In this document: one piece after another, positions 10,164 through 18,423 of the stretch
Layout of the letters: every line of letters starts with the position of its first letter
Position numbering within the stretch: position 1 is the stretch's first letter
Origin: Tissierellia bacterium
GTDB lineage: Bacteria; Bacillota; Clostridia; Tissierellales; Tepidimicrobiaceae
DNA: 38,065 bases
Direction: 5' to 3'
NCBI GenBank assembly: GCA_012728725.1
Contig: JAAYEM010000035.1
Location: forward strand, 1 to 38,065
Notes under the pieces: model-generated
What the model was told of the DNA's origin: nothing
The model's input: only the letters and a program-made list of their open reading frames with translations
Databases searched by the model: none
Program-made: the position numbers and the translations under genes

Positions 10164-11942
10164 TTAAAATCCTCCAGTGCCACCTCCGCCAGCACCCCCA
10201 CCTCCGCCAGAGGAGAATCCACCCCCAGACCCGGCGGATACGCTGCCAGCTGAGAAGGACCTGTTTAAGCTTTCTTGAAAGGAGTTTTGGCCTTTAGGGC
10301 CAGTGGCAAAATACCAATAAGCCCAGTGGCTAGCCATGGCACTTTCAGGTATTAGATCCTTAAATCCATATAGGTATTTGGTATTTATCCCTAATGCCAG
10401 ACCGTATATGAGGGCTGTATCCAATGAGAAGGTTAAATCCCTAATATCCTGACTATCCCCTCTTAGCTTTAATTCCTTTTTAAAATCCTGCCATTTTTTG
10501 TACTGGATATATCCATGGTCAGATCTTCTAAACAAGAGGGCTATTCCGTATATAAAAGCAAAAATTGAAATAAATAGGAGGATCAAAGCATAAAAAGCTT
10601 CATAAACCAATGAAATTATTGAAATAACAAAGGCAATAGCGGAGAAAACTATTAATATAGCTCCTGGGATATTACCTTTATCGTCAAAATAGCCCTTGTT
10701 TTTGGCTTCCTCTTTGACCTTTTTCTGCCAGCTGCTAAAGGATTTATAAAAGGAGCTACTGTGTCTTTTTCCGTATTTTTCTATATCTTGTGTGGTTACA
10801 ATACTCCCATCTCCTATTTCATCAAACAGCCATTCCAGTAGGAAATTTTCATGGTCTAATAGGGAGGCTGTTGGCTTATCCAGCCTTTCTAACTTAAAAT
10901 TATTTATTTTCCTCTTATACTCCCCTTTGTCCTCAATAGCCAAATACCCTTTCCTGGCTAGGTCGTATATGGTAGCCAAAAGGGCGGTGGAATCTACAAC
11001 GCTTCTTACCAGATAGGATGCTACAGCAGGGGTACAGTCTTCAGGGTATAGACTCTTATCCATATCATATATATCTATAGATCGCCTTAATTTGGAAAAT
11101 ATAAAATAGATGGCAATAATCCCTATACCAGCTAGTAGGATGGATAGATTATTGAATAGGACCTTATTCCTTTCCCTTCTGATTTGTTTTCTCTCAATCT
11201 CCTGTATATAGGATAGCTCTTCTTCCATAATGCTATGGAATTTATATTCATCTACTATATTATTGGAATTGGGAATGAAATCTACAGGGAATAAGATCCT
11301 GGCCTCAACAAAGGTTTCTGCAGGTACATCTTCCACTTCCAGCCTTACTAAAGTATCATCTACAAAATCTATCCTACCATTGGTGGGACCGTGGGCAAAT
11401 ATCTTAACCTTATCATTTCTACTTTTAGGCAGCTTAATATTTACCTGAAAAAAGTCTATGGGAGTGCTATTCTCCTTTCCCAAAAACTTATAATACAGCT
11501 CCCCTGTATCCTTGTAACTTACAGCTACATTCTTAATGGTATAATTAAGGCGGAAGGTTTTTATTTCATCTTCTGCTGGGGAAAATATTTTAATATTGAT
11601 CCGGTCCTTATCTTCCTCAAGGGAAAATATATTGCTATCTCCCTTTCTTCCCCTTTCAACCCTTTGGTAGCCAATCTCATTTCCCTTAACCATCTCTGCT
11701 ACTTGTATATCCTCTATACCGGATGAGCCTTCTAGGACTATCTCCCTAAATATCCCATTAAATTTATCCTCAAAGGTATAGGTAATATCTTCACTTATCT
11801 TCAAATCTCCATTATCCATTATTTCAGCATCAACTAGCCATCTATTTACATAAAGGGAGTCCTTGGCATGTACGTATAGGGGAAGATTAAAGGATATGAG
11901 TAGAATCAGTAAAATAATTATACTTATTTTTGGTGCCTTTAT
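10164..11942 (-). CDS. DUF2207 family membrane protein, apparent non-ATG start
   Basis: A predicted membrane protein of the DUF2207 family, function unknown. After an N-terminal secretion signal comes an extracellular beta-rich region (EDITYTFEDKFNGIFREI), one membrane helix (LSILLAGIGIIAIYFIF), and a cytoplasmic segment with LYPEDCTPAVASYLVRSVVD and ATIYDLARKGYLAIED, typical of the family. A membrane helix pair follows, then a glycine-rich tail (SSGGGGGAGGGGTGG). The first in-frame ATG (11819) would omit the signal peptide. Reading on upstream gives KAPKISIIILLILLISFN, a good signal, behind the strong ribosome site GAGGAGGG (11949-11956). However, the codon at the right spacing is ATA (11940-11942), preceded by two ATT codons. 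I therefore place the start there; the total would be 592 residues. Confidence 0.75.
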   Translation of the reverse strand: MKAPKISIIILLILLISFNLPLYVHAKDSLYVNRWLVDAEIMDNGDLKISEDITYTFEDKFNGIFREIVLEGSSGIEDIQVAEMVKGNEIGYQRVERGRKGDSNIFSLEEDKDRINIKIFSPAEDEIKTFRLNYTIKNVAVSYKDTGELYYKFLGKENSTPIDFFQVNIKLPKSRNDKVKIFAHGPTNGRIDFVDDTLVRLEVEDVPAETFVEARILFPVDFIPNSNNIVDEYKFHSIMEEELSYIQEIERKQIRRERNKVLFNNLSILLAGIGIIAIYFIFSKLRRSIDIYDMDKSLYPEDCTPAVASYLVRSVVDSTALLATIYDLARKGYLAIEDKGEYKRKINNFKLERLDKPTASLLDHENFLLEWLFDEIGDGSIVTTQDIEKYGKRHSSSFYKSFSSWQKKVKEEAKNKGYFDDKGNIPGAILIVFSAIAFVISIISLVYEAFYALILLFISIFAFIYGIALLFRRSDHGYIQYKKWQDFKKELKLRGDSQDIRDLTFSLDTALIYGLALGINTKYLYGFKDLIPESAMASHWAYWYFATGPKGQNSFQESLNRSFSAGSVSAGSGGGFSSGGGGGAGGGGTGGF

Positions 11943-12092
11943 AATAATCCCTCCTCTTAAAAGGACAAAAAAGTTTGCCTATTTATAAATCCTAAGGTTA
12001 TATTATTATTGTACCCTTGTTTATGTCAATGGAAATATAAAATATATAAAGGGAAAATATTTTTTTAGAATAAAATTTCAGGATGTGATAGT

Positions 12093-13076
12093 GTGAAGGG
12101 AGAAATTATAAGATTATTAAAGGAGAATATTGGCCAGTTCATATCGGGTGAAAAAATCAGCCAGAAATTAGGGGTAAGCCGTACAGCCGTATGGAAGTAT
12201 ATAAATACCCTAAAAAAAGAGGGTTATCAATTAGAATCCCTTCCAAGGAAGGGCTACAGATTGATCTCCTCACCTGATCTACTGACCTATGAGGAAGTGG
12301 AGGCATATCTAAATACGGATTTTATTGGAAGAAGGATCTATTACTATGACAGCCTAGAATCAACCAATATTAAGGCAAGGGACATTGCATTGGAGGAAGA
12401 AGAGGGAACTGTAATAATAGCAGAAGAGCAGACTGGGGGCAAGGGAAGGCTGGGGAGAAACTGGATCTCCCCCAAGGGGAAGGGAATCTGGATGAGCATA
12501 ATATTAAAGCCTAATCTTGACCCTAGCAAGGTGGCCAAGATTACCCTAATAGGGGCAGCAGCAGTCAACCAGGGATTAAAGGATTTGGGAATTAAATCCC
12601 AAATAAAATGGCCTAATGATGTAGTAATAGGCCATAAAAAGGTCTGTGGTATACTAACGGAGATGAGCTGTGAATTAAATATGATCAATTATGTAATAAT
12701 GGGAATGGGAATAAATGTAAATTTAGATGAGGGAGATTTCCCTAAAGAACTAGCTCATAAGGCCACATCTTTAAAGGAAGTTGTAGGGAAAGAGATAGAT
12801 AGAAAGAAATTATTAGCCAATATACTAAACCATTTTGAAAAGCTATATATTCCCTTTAAGGAAAGGGAGGATATATCCAAAACCATTGAAATATGTAGAG
12901 GGGAATCGGCATTATTGGGCCAGGAAGTCCGCATAATAAGGGGAGGTATTGAAAGGACAGGCAAGGCATTAGATATAGATGATGAAGGACAGTTAATAGT
13001 TGAATATGGGAATGGAGAAAGGGAGGCAATATTCTCCGGGGAAGTATCCATTAGGGGTATGGAAGGATATATATAG
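12093..13076 (+). CDS. birA: Bifunctional biotin-[acetyl-CoA-carboxylase] ligase / biotin repressor
   Basis: A 327-residue group II BirA. Residues about 1-62 form a winged helix (SGEKISQKLGVSRTAVWKYINTLKKEGYQLESLPRKGYRL). The ligase domain has the biotinyl-AMP loop GGKGRLGRNW (about 113-122) and the catalytic segment KWPNDVVIGHKKVCGIL (about 172-188). A C-terminal SH3-like domain carries VRIIRGGIERTGKALDIDDEGQLIV. The protein attaches biotin to carboxylases and, when biotinyl-AMP accumulates, represses biotin uptake or synthesis genes. The start is GTG at 12093 with a modest GGATGTGA ribosome site. It converges on bioY, whose upstream region carries a matching inverted repeat, so the two form a biotin homeostasis unit. 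Confidence 0.95.
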   Translation: MKGEIIRLLKENIGQFISGEKISQKLGVSRTAVWKYINTLKKEGYQLESLPRKGYRLISSPDLLTYEEVEAYLNTDFIGRRIYYYDSLESTNIKARDIALEEEEGTVIIAEEQTGGKGRLGRNWISPKGKGIWMSIILKPNLDPSKVAKITLIGAAAVNQGLKDLGIKSQIKWPNDVVIGHKKVCGILTEMSCELNMINYVIMGMGINVNLDEGDFPKELAHKATSLKEVVGKEIDRKKLLANILNHFEKLYIPFKEREDISKTIEICRGESALLGQEVRIIRGGIERTGKALDIDDEGQLIVEYGNGEREAIFSGEVSIRGMEGYI

Positions 13077-13081
13077 AAAGG

Positions 13082-13120
13082 GTAGGCCTATTTAATTTAT
13101 GGATAGGCCTACTCTTTTTA
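13082..13120 (+). terminator. Terminator between birA and bioY
   Basis: Arms GTAGGCCTAT (13082-13091) and ATAGGCCTAC (13103-13112), then TCTTTTTA. It overlaps the last codons of the convergent bioY gene, so it mainly ends birA transcription. Confidence 0.8.
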
Positions 13121-13655
13121 GTAGTGGGATAATCTTAGTAGCTATCAAGGAAGTAAATATCCATTTAAGGGTATCTCCAGGGAGGAATAGTATACAGCCC
13201 ATATTCAATACGGCAGTAAAGGACAGATTCTTTGCCATTATCAGATTTAAAATATAGTACATATAGGGTATTCCAAATAGATAAATGACCAAAGTGCCCA
13301 TTAGGGAACCAATCCAGATTTTTATTGCAGATACTTCACCTTCTGAGTGGGCAATTTTACCTGTTACATAGGCTGCAAATATGAATCCCATGAGAAAGCC
13401 AAAGCTAGGCTTCACAATATATTGAAAACCTCCAGAAAGGTTTGCAAATATGGGAACTCCAATTAAACCAAGTACTATATACAGTATTTGGGACAGGGCC
13501 CCTAGTTTAGGACCTAATATAAGGCCGGATAATAAGACAAACAGGCTCTGTAAGGTAATAGGCACCTCCCCTATGGGAATGGTGATAAAGGCCCCTAGGG
13601 CTGTTAAGGCGGTGAATAGAGCCACTAGTGGTATTTCCTTTGCAGATACTTTCAT
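13092..13655 (-). CDS. bioY: Biotin transporter BioY (ECF S component)
   Basis: A 187-residue hydrophobic protein with about six membrane helices. It has BioY features: the N-terminal IPLVALFTALTALGAFITIPIGEVPITLQSLFVLLSGLILG, and GGFQYIVKPSFGFLMGFIFAAY in the middle, which contains the substrate-binding region of the family. BioY binds biotin and works with the shared ECF ATPases and EcfT, which are not in this window, or alone at low efficiency. The ATG at 13655 is chosen over an upstream TTG because GGGAGGT lies 5 nt before it and the upstream part would overlap the operator. Promoter and BirA operator are directly upstream, so biotin repression is expected. Confidence 0.93.
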   Translation of the reverse strand: MKVSAKEIPLVALFTALTALGAFITIPIGEVPITLQSLFVLLSGLILGPKLGALSQILYIVLGLIGVPIFANLSGGFQYIVKPSFGFLMGFIFAAYVTGKIAHSEGEVSAIKIWIGSLMGTLVIYLFGIPYMYYILNLIMAKNLSFTAVLNMGCILFLPGDTLKWIFTSLIATKIIPLLKRVGLSIN

Positions 13656-13670
13656 AGTATACCTCCCATA

Positions 13671-13699
13671 TGTCAACCCAATATTAAACAAGGTTGACA
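13671..13699 (-). promoter_or_regulatory. Candidate BirA operator in the bioY leader
   Basis: A perfect inverted repeat, TGTCAACC, 13 bp, GGTTGACA, lies between the predicted transcription start and the bioY ribosome site. Known BirA sites are two such half sites around a spacer of this order. birA itself is the adjacent gene. Confidence 0.75.
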
Positions 13700-13710
13700 A
13701 TTATATTTAT

Positions 13711-13739
13711 ATTCTAGATAATATCCAAGCTTTTGTCAA
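13711..13739 (-). promoter_or_regulatory. bioY promoter
   Basis: On the minus strand: TTGACA (13739-13734), 17 bp, TAGAAT (13716-13711). The predicted start point at about 13704 is a few bases from the operator, which would block initiation or early elongation. Confidence 0.7.
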
Positions 13740-13778
13740 CAAAATTTAGGACTGATATTGGTTTTTATAAATTTCCTA

Positions 13779-13807
13779 TTGACAGATTAAAAAAGACATT
13801 TTATACT
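13779..13807 (+). promoter_or_regulatory. Promoter of the GntR/ABC operon
   Basis: TTGACA (13779-13784), 17 bp, TATACT (13802-13807). The -10 overlaps the inverted repeats, as expected for an autorepressed operon. Confidence 0.75.
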
Positions 13808-13831
13808 GTATATAAACAGTATAAACAGTAT
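13803..13831 (+). promoter_or_regulatory. Candidate GntR (YtrA-type) operator
   Basis: ATACTGT (13803-13809) faces ACAGTAT (13816-13822) across 6 bp, and a second ACAGTAT follows at 13825-13831, giving overlapping dyads and a 9-bp direct repeat on top of the -10 box. Confidence 0.6.
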
Positions 13832-13878
13832 ATACATAATAAACACTGAAATCATATATCTATATTAGGAGGATTGTT

Positions 13879-14253
13879 ATGAAGATTATAATATCTAATT
13901 CCTCAAATGAGCCCATATATGAACAGATATCCAGCCAAATAAAGGAGCTTATATTAAAGGGAGAGCTTAAGGAAGGGGAGCTCTTACCATCTATTAGGGG
14001 ATTGGCCAAGGAGCTTCAAATATCTGTTATTACCACCAAAAGGGCTTATGATGAATTGGAAAAGGAAGGATTTATAGAGACGGTGCAGGGGAAGGGCTCC
14101 TATGTAGCAGCCCAAAATAAGGAGCTTATGCGGGAGAAAAAGTTAAAAATAATAGAGGAGAAACTATCAGAGCTAGTTAAGGAAAGCAAGATATTGGGCT
14201 TAAGGTATGAGGAAATAGAAGAAATGCTTAAAATCTTATTTCAGGAGGTATAG
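13879..14253 (+). CDS. GntR family regulator, YtrA subfamily
   Basis: A 124-residue regulator with an N-terminal GntR winged helix: EPIYEQISSQIKELILKGELKEGELLPSIRGLAKELQISVITTKRAYDELEKEGFIETVQGKGSYV. Only a short helical tail of about 45 residues follows instead of a ligand domain, which is the YtrA pattern. Such proteins usually repress an ABC exporter operon and respond to cell-envelope stress or antibiotics. It has a strong AGGAGG ribosome site, begins a four-gene operon (2 bp to the ATPase gene), and its promoter carries a dyad it probably binds. Confidence 0.92.
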   Translation: MKIIISNSSNEPIYEQISSQIKELILKGELKEGELLPSIRGLAKELQISVITTKRAYDELEKEGFIETVQGKGSYVAAQNKELMREKKLKIIEEKLSELVKESKILGLRYEEIEEMLKILFQEV

Positions 14254-14255
14254 CC

Positions 14256-15110
14256 ATGAAATATATTCTAGAGGTAAATGAATTGAGAAAGGAATTTAAA
14301 GATTTCACATTGGATAATATAAGTTTTAATTTAGAGCCGGGATACATTATGGGATTTATAGGCCCTAATGGAGCAGGAAAAAGTACCACCATAAAGCTTA
14401 TAATGAACCTGCTTAAGAAGAATAGCGGAGAGATAAAAGTATTTGGAAAGGACCACATAAAATACGAAAAGGAGATAAAGGATAGGATAGGATTTGTATA
14501 CGACCAAAATTATTATTATGAGGATCTGACTATAAATCAGATGAAAAGTATAGTGGCCTCCTTCTATTCTAGGTGGGATGATGCTCAGTTTAACTACTAT
14601 CTAAAGGAATTCAATTTAAATCCAAAATCCAAGATAAAGACCTTATCCAAGGGGATGAAGATGAAGTTTTCATTGGCAGTTGCCCTATCCCACCATGCAG
14701 ACCTTATAATAATGGATGAACCTACATCGGGATTGGATCCCGTATTTAGAAGGGAAGTACTAGATATATTATATGACATAATCCAAGACGAAAATAAGAG
14801 CATATTCTTCTCAACCCACATAACCACCGATTTGGAAAAGATAGCTGACTATATAACCTTTATCAATAATGGGAAAATAGTATTTTCAAAATCTAAGGAT
14901 GAAATTATGGAAAGCTATGCCATAGTCAAGGGGGGCTTGGAGCTTTTAGATGGGGACACAAGGAATAAATTTATAGGACTTAGGGAAGGAAAATTCGGAT
15001 TTGAAGGCCTAACCGATGATATTGCTGGACTAAAAAATACCTTTGGGGATAAGATTCTAATCGAAAGGGCCAGCCTGGAAGATATAATGGTATACAGTGT
15101 AAGGGGGTAA
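14256..15110 (+). CDS. ABC transporter ATP-binding protein (YtrB/BcrA-like)
   Basis: A 284-residue ABC ATPase of the ABC-2 exporter type. Walker A is GPNGAGKST (residues 36-43), the signature is LSKGM (130-134, a variant of LSGGQ), Walker B is LIIMDEP (150-156), followed by TSGLDP and an H-loop histidine in STHIT (about 188). It powers the two membrane proteins that follow. It starts 2 bp after the GntR gene and ends 4 bp before the next, indicating translational coupling. The substrate is unknown; the YtrA context suggests export or removal of a wall-active compound. Confidence 0.93.
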   Translation: MKYILEVNELRKEFKDFTLDNISFNLEPGYIMGFIGPNGAGKSTTIKLIMNLLKKNSGEIKVFGKDHIKYEKEIKDRIGFVYDQNYYYEDLTINQMKSIVASFYSRWDDAQFNYYLKEFNLNPKSKIKTLSKGMKMKFSLAVALSHHADLIIMDEPTSGLDPVFRREVLDILYDIIQDENKSIFFSTHITTDLEKIADYITFINNGKIVFSKSKDEIMESYAIVKGGLELLDGDTRNKFIGLREGKFGFEGLTDDIAGLKNTFGDKILIERASLEDIMVYSVRG

Positions 15111-15114
15111 GTGG

Positions 15115-15747
15115 ATGTTAGCCATATTAAAAAAGGATTTAATTTTACTTTTTACAAATAAGCGGGATATATTATTCATGATATTCTATATACCCTTTTT
15201 AATATTTATAATAGACTCCTATGAACCAAAATGGTTGTATCTTGCTATAATAGTATCCTATACCTACATCACATCCTTATCATCCTTTTATCATGATATT
15301 GATGGTAAGAGTAAATATATATTAAACTCCCTCCCTATGACTAGGGATAGGATAGTTTTATATAAATATATAAGCATATTTGTATACTTTTTTGTAACCC
15401 TTGTGTATGTAGGGGCCTATTTGTGGATAATTAACGCCACTGGATTAAAAATTGTGGATTATTTCAATTTGGAAATGGCCCTTAAAGCAATTCCCATAAT
15501 AATGATATTTACATCTATAGTATTTCCTTCCTATTTATTGTTTGAACCTAGGATTGCACAGATAATCCATATGGTAATCTTTTTAAGCTTCTTTATAGGC
15601 ATGGTGAATTTAGGAAGCTTGGGAGATAAATCTTTTATAAAAATGATAGGGATATTCCAGGGAAACAGGATGCTAATTTTAGCCATAATATTGTATTTAG
15701 CCTCCTTAATAATATCCATAAAACTATATAGGAAAAAGGATCTGTAA
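15115..15747 (+). CDS. ABC-2 type transporter permease, first subunit
   Basis: A 210-residue integral membrane protein with about six helices and few charged loops, starting MLAILKKDLILLFTNKRD, typical of ABC-2 permeases (cytoplasmic amphipathic start, then membrane spans). The segment ILNSLPMTRDRIVLYKYI is a hallmark of this permease family (NSLPxxRxxIVxxKY). It is paired with the upstream ATPase and a second permease of the same type, and probably forms a heterodimeric channel with it. Substrate unknown. Confidence 0.85.
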   Translation: MLAILKKDLILLFTNKRDILFMIFYIPFLIFIIDSYEPKWLYLAIIVSYTYITSLSSFYHDIDGKSKYILNSLPMTRDRIVLYKYISIFVYFFVTLVYVGAYLWIINATGLKIVDYFNLEMALKAIPIIMIFTSIVFPSYLLFEPRIAQIIHMVIFLSFFIGMVNLGSLGDKSFIKMIGIFQGNRMLILAIILYLASLIISIKLYRKKDL

Positions 15748-15758
15748 GGGGTGAGGGT

Positions 15759-16415
15759 ATGCTTAATTTGGTAATAAAGGATTTGAAATTATCGAAAAAG
15801 ATAAATATATTTGGCCTATTATATGCCTTATTTATAGCTGCCATGGGACTTACCATGCCGAATCAAATGGTAGCCAATCTATTGTATATATTGGGAATGA
15901 TTATACTGATTTTTATACTAGTAATCTATACCAATGGCTATGACGACAAAAATAAAAGTGAAATTATATTAAACAGCTTTCCCATAGACAGGGCAGATAT
16001 AGTTAGGGGTAAGTATATAACCTTGTTACTTTTTATAATATTTGGAACGGGGATGGTATACCTATTTACAAATATTGTTTCAACCTTATATAAGAATAAT
16101 GGTGAAGGTGCTAGTCTATGGAATATAATACTTGTATCCAATCTATCCTTAATATTTTATTCCCTATACTATCCTATATATTTTAAGGTTGGAGAGGGAA
16201 TAAAGATTTTCAATGCAGTATTATGGATTTTGATGGTGATAGGACCAAGGATTATAGCTAAATTTGCTGAAAAGATGGCTAAAACAGGCCATTTAGAAAG
16301 GATACTAGCTATAGATATAAATAGGCTGAACCTATATCTATTAATATTTTCCTTAATTATATTTTATATATCCTTACAGATCTCTAAAAGGATTTACCTG
16401 AATAGGGAATTTTAA
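15759..16415 (+). CDS. ABC-2 type transporter permease, second subunit
   Basis: A 218-residue paralogue of the preceding permease, beginning MLNLVIKDLKLSKKINIFG and carrying the same motif as ILNSFPIDRADIVRGKYI. About six membrane helices are visible. It starts 11 bp after the first permease behind AAGGGGTGAGGG and ends the operon. The presence of two different permeases suggests a heterodimer. Confidence 0.85.
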   Translation: MLNLVIKDLKLSKKINIFGLLYALFIAAMGLTMPNQMVANLLYILGMIILIFILVIYTNGYDDKNKSEIILNSFPIDRADIVRGKYITLLLFIIFGTGMVYLFTNIVSTLYKNNGEGASLWNIILVSNLSLIFYSLYYPIYFKVGEGIKIFNAVLWILMVIGPRIIAKFAEKMAKTGHLERILAIDINRLNLYLLIFSLIIFYISLQISKRIYLNREF

Positions 16416-16422
16416 TGAGATA

Positions 16423-16453
16423 AGAAAGGGAGTTAGCCCATATCTCCCTTTCT
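16423..16453. terminator. Hairpin between the ABC operon and the convergent DsrE gene
   Basis: Arms AGAAAGGGAG and CTCCCTTTCT. No strong T-run follows on either strand, so it may be a weak terminator or mRNA 3' stabiliser for both convergent units. Confidence 0.5.
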
Positions 16454-16467
16454 CTATGCCATGATAA

Positions 16468-16944
16468 TTAGATAAAAAGCTGGATATCCGACTCCATTGC
16501 ATCCTTTAAATAATCATAGGCAGTTACTATTTTTACTTCTTCTATTAACTCCTCTTCTGAAAAGCCCATTACTTCACAGGATAGTTTACAGGCCTGCATA
16601 TTTACTCCTTTTTTTATGGCACCCATTAAAAAATCCTCTAGTTTAGGGGTACGGTTTTCCTCCATCATCTCAGTAAGCATTTTTTTCCCTATGCCTGCAA
16701 AGTTCATCTTAGATATGGGCAGCTCCTCTATATATTTAGGTGTCATATTGGCAAATATCCTTTCATAGGTGGATTTATCTTCTTTAGACATCTTATTGGG
16801 ATCCCTTACTAAAAGGAGGCCCCAAAAGGCAAAAAACATGGTCACATCAATATCCATTTCCCTAGCTGAATTGGCTAGGATCAGGGCTGCCAATGCCTTA
16901 TCATAATCGCCGCTGAACATGAGTATATTCATCTTTTTGTTCAC
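16468..16944 (-). CDS. DsrE/DsrF-like family protein
   Basis: A 158-residue protein of the DsrE/F/H-like sulfur-relay fold (DsrE2-type). It starts MNKKMNILMFSGDYDKALAALILANSA, the usual strand then long helix, followed by VTMFFAFWGLLLVRD. Cysteines at 119 (MQACKLSC) and 123 sit where the family carries a persulfide-bearing cysteine. The start is GTG behind GGAGGG. The gene lies 18 bp downstream of a cysteine desulfurase-like gene in the same direction, so a persulfide hand-over from that enzyme is plausible (inference). The acceptor is not evident here. Confidence 0.85.
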   Translation of the reverse strand: MNKKMNILMFSGDYDKALAALILANSAREMDIDVTMFFAFWGLLLVRDPNKMSKEDKSTYERIFANMTPKYIEELPISKMNFAGIGKKMLTEMMEENRTPKLEDFLMGAIKKGVNMQACKLSCEVMGFSEEELIEEVKIVTAYDYLKDAMESDIQLFI

Positions 16945-16962
16945 AAAAAACCCTCCTTTCTA

Positions 16963-18282
16963 CTATTGTGAGTAGATAGGAGGCTTTCTATACTTTAAAT
17001 TATAATAGTCTATATTCTTTCCTATCTCCTTCAACAATTCCAGCATAATATTTATTTCCCTATAATCGTTATAAAGGCCATAGCTGATCCTAACGGTCCC
17101 CGGCCTAAAGGAATTTTTATCCTCCTTGTATTCTTCTATTTGCCCTTCTGATACTTGCAGTAGCTTTTGAATATAGGGCTGGGCACAGAAACAGCCATTT
17201 CTTACGGCAATTCCTCCTTCTAAAGAAAGGGCTGTAGCTACCGTTCCATGGTATAAGCCCCGGATATTGAAGGAGATTATTGATACTTTATTTTTCACAT
17301 CTCCATCATCGTATAATACTATATTTGGTATGGATTTTAACCTTTCGAGGGTATATTTGGTCAACTGCCTTTCATAATCAGCAACCTTTTTCATATTTAG
17401 TCTATTTAATGTCTTTATACTTTCAACTAAAGCTACCACTCCTAAAAGATTAGGAGTTCCTGCCTCTTCCTTTTCAGGGGGAGATGCCCATATAACCTCC
17501 CTTGGTGTAACCAAGTCTACTGTGCCCCCGCCTATATGGTCAGAATGGCCTTTTTCAAATATTTTTTTAGGGGAAATCAGTACACCTACACCAAAGGGAG
17601 CATACATTTTGTGGGCTGAAAAGGCAATATAATCTATATGGGCAGGATCTCCTACAGGTCTCATATCCACTGGATGGTGGGGGACTAGCTGGGCACCATC
17701 CACAAATATTTTGCTTCCATATTTATGGGCAAGTTCTGCTATTTTACGTATTGGGTTTATGTATCCTGTAACATTGGAAGCACCAGTTACAGCAACTAGC
17801 TTTACCTTCCCCTTATATTTTTTCAGCAGGTATTCTAAATGATCTAAGGATAGCCTTCCCTTTTCATCTATGTTTACATAATCTACATTATATTTATATC
17901 TCCAGGGCAGGTCATTGGAATGATGCTCCATATAGGTTGAAAGGACTATCCCATCCCCTATTTCATCCTTAAGCCTATAGGAAAGCTTGTTGATGGCTTC
18001 CGTTGTATTTTTCACAAAAATTACTGTATGATAACTAGGATCCCCTTTTACAAAATCTAATACAATATTCCTAGCCTTATCATAGAACTGGGTAGATATG
18101 ATGGATTTATAACCGGTTCCCCTGTGGACGGATGAATAATAGGGGGCAAAATTATTGACTGCCGCCATAACAGAGGAGAAGGGAGGGGTGGTGGCAGCGT
18201 TATCAAAATTTATACAGGGAACTTTTTTACCGTTAAGTAGGGGAACTAAAGTATTGATTCCATATACCAAATTTTTATACAT
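16963..18282 (-). CDS. Class V aminotransferase, cysteine desulfurase-like
   Basis: A 439-residue PLP enzyme of the SufS/CsdA-like branch. It has INFDNAATTPP at the start, HHSNDLPWR (His about 121), the PLP-stacking VDGAQ (Asp about 195), and SAHKMYAPFG with the Schiff-base lysine at about 225. NGCFCAQPY near residues 363-370 supplies a candidate catalytic cysteine and follows the conserved arginine. Desulfurases take sulfur from cysteine as an enzyme persulfide. The family also contains selenocysteine lyases and other lyases, so the substrate is not certain. The extra N-terminal 20 residues before the catalytic core are longer than usual. It is followed by the DsrE-like gene, suggesting a sulfur-transfer pair; no Suf or Isc scaffold is present. 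Confidence 0.88.
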   Translation of the reverse strand: MYKNLVYGINTLVPLLNGKKVPCINFDNAATTPPFSSVMAAVNNFAPYYSSVHRGTGYKSIISTQFYDKARNIVLDFVKGDPSYHTVIFVKNTTEAINKLSYRLKDEIGDGIVLSTYMEHHSNDLPWRYKYNVDYVNIDEKGRLSLDHLEYLLKKYKGKVKLVAVTGASNVTGYINPIRKIAELAHKYGSKIFVDGAQLVPHHPVDMRPVGDPAHIDYIAFSAHKMYAPFGVGVLISPKKIFEKGHSDHIGGGTVDLVTPREVIWASPPEKEEAGTPNLLGVVALVESIKTLNRLNMKKVADYERQLTKYTLERLKSIPNIVLYDDGDVKNKVSIISFNIRGLYHGTVATALSLEGGIAVRNGCFCAQPYIQKLLQVSEGQIEEYKEDKNSFRPGTVRISYGLYNDYREINIMLELLKEIGKNIDYYNLKYRKPPIYSQ

Positions 18283-18423
18283 AGAATCACCTATATTATT
18301 ATTGATAATACCATTATATTTTGATTGAATGGAAAGGTTACTGATTATAAATACATAATGGATGGTAAATTTATAAAAAAGGATATATAATGGAGTAAGG
18401 ATAATAAGAATAGGAGGAAATAT

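Noticed and set aside
10792-11726. Plus-strand open frames opposite the DUF2207 gene
   Set aside because: They are antisense shadows of a gene with clear family motifs, and lack ribosome sites.
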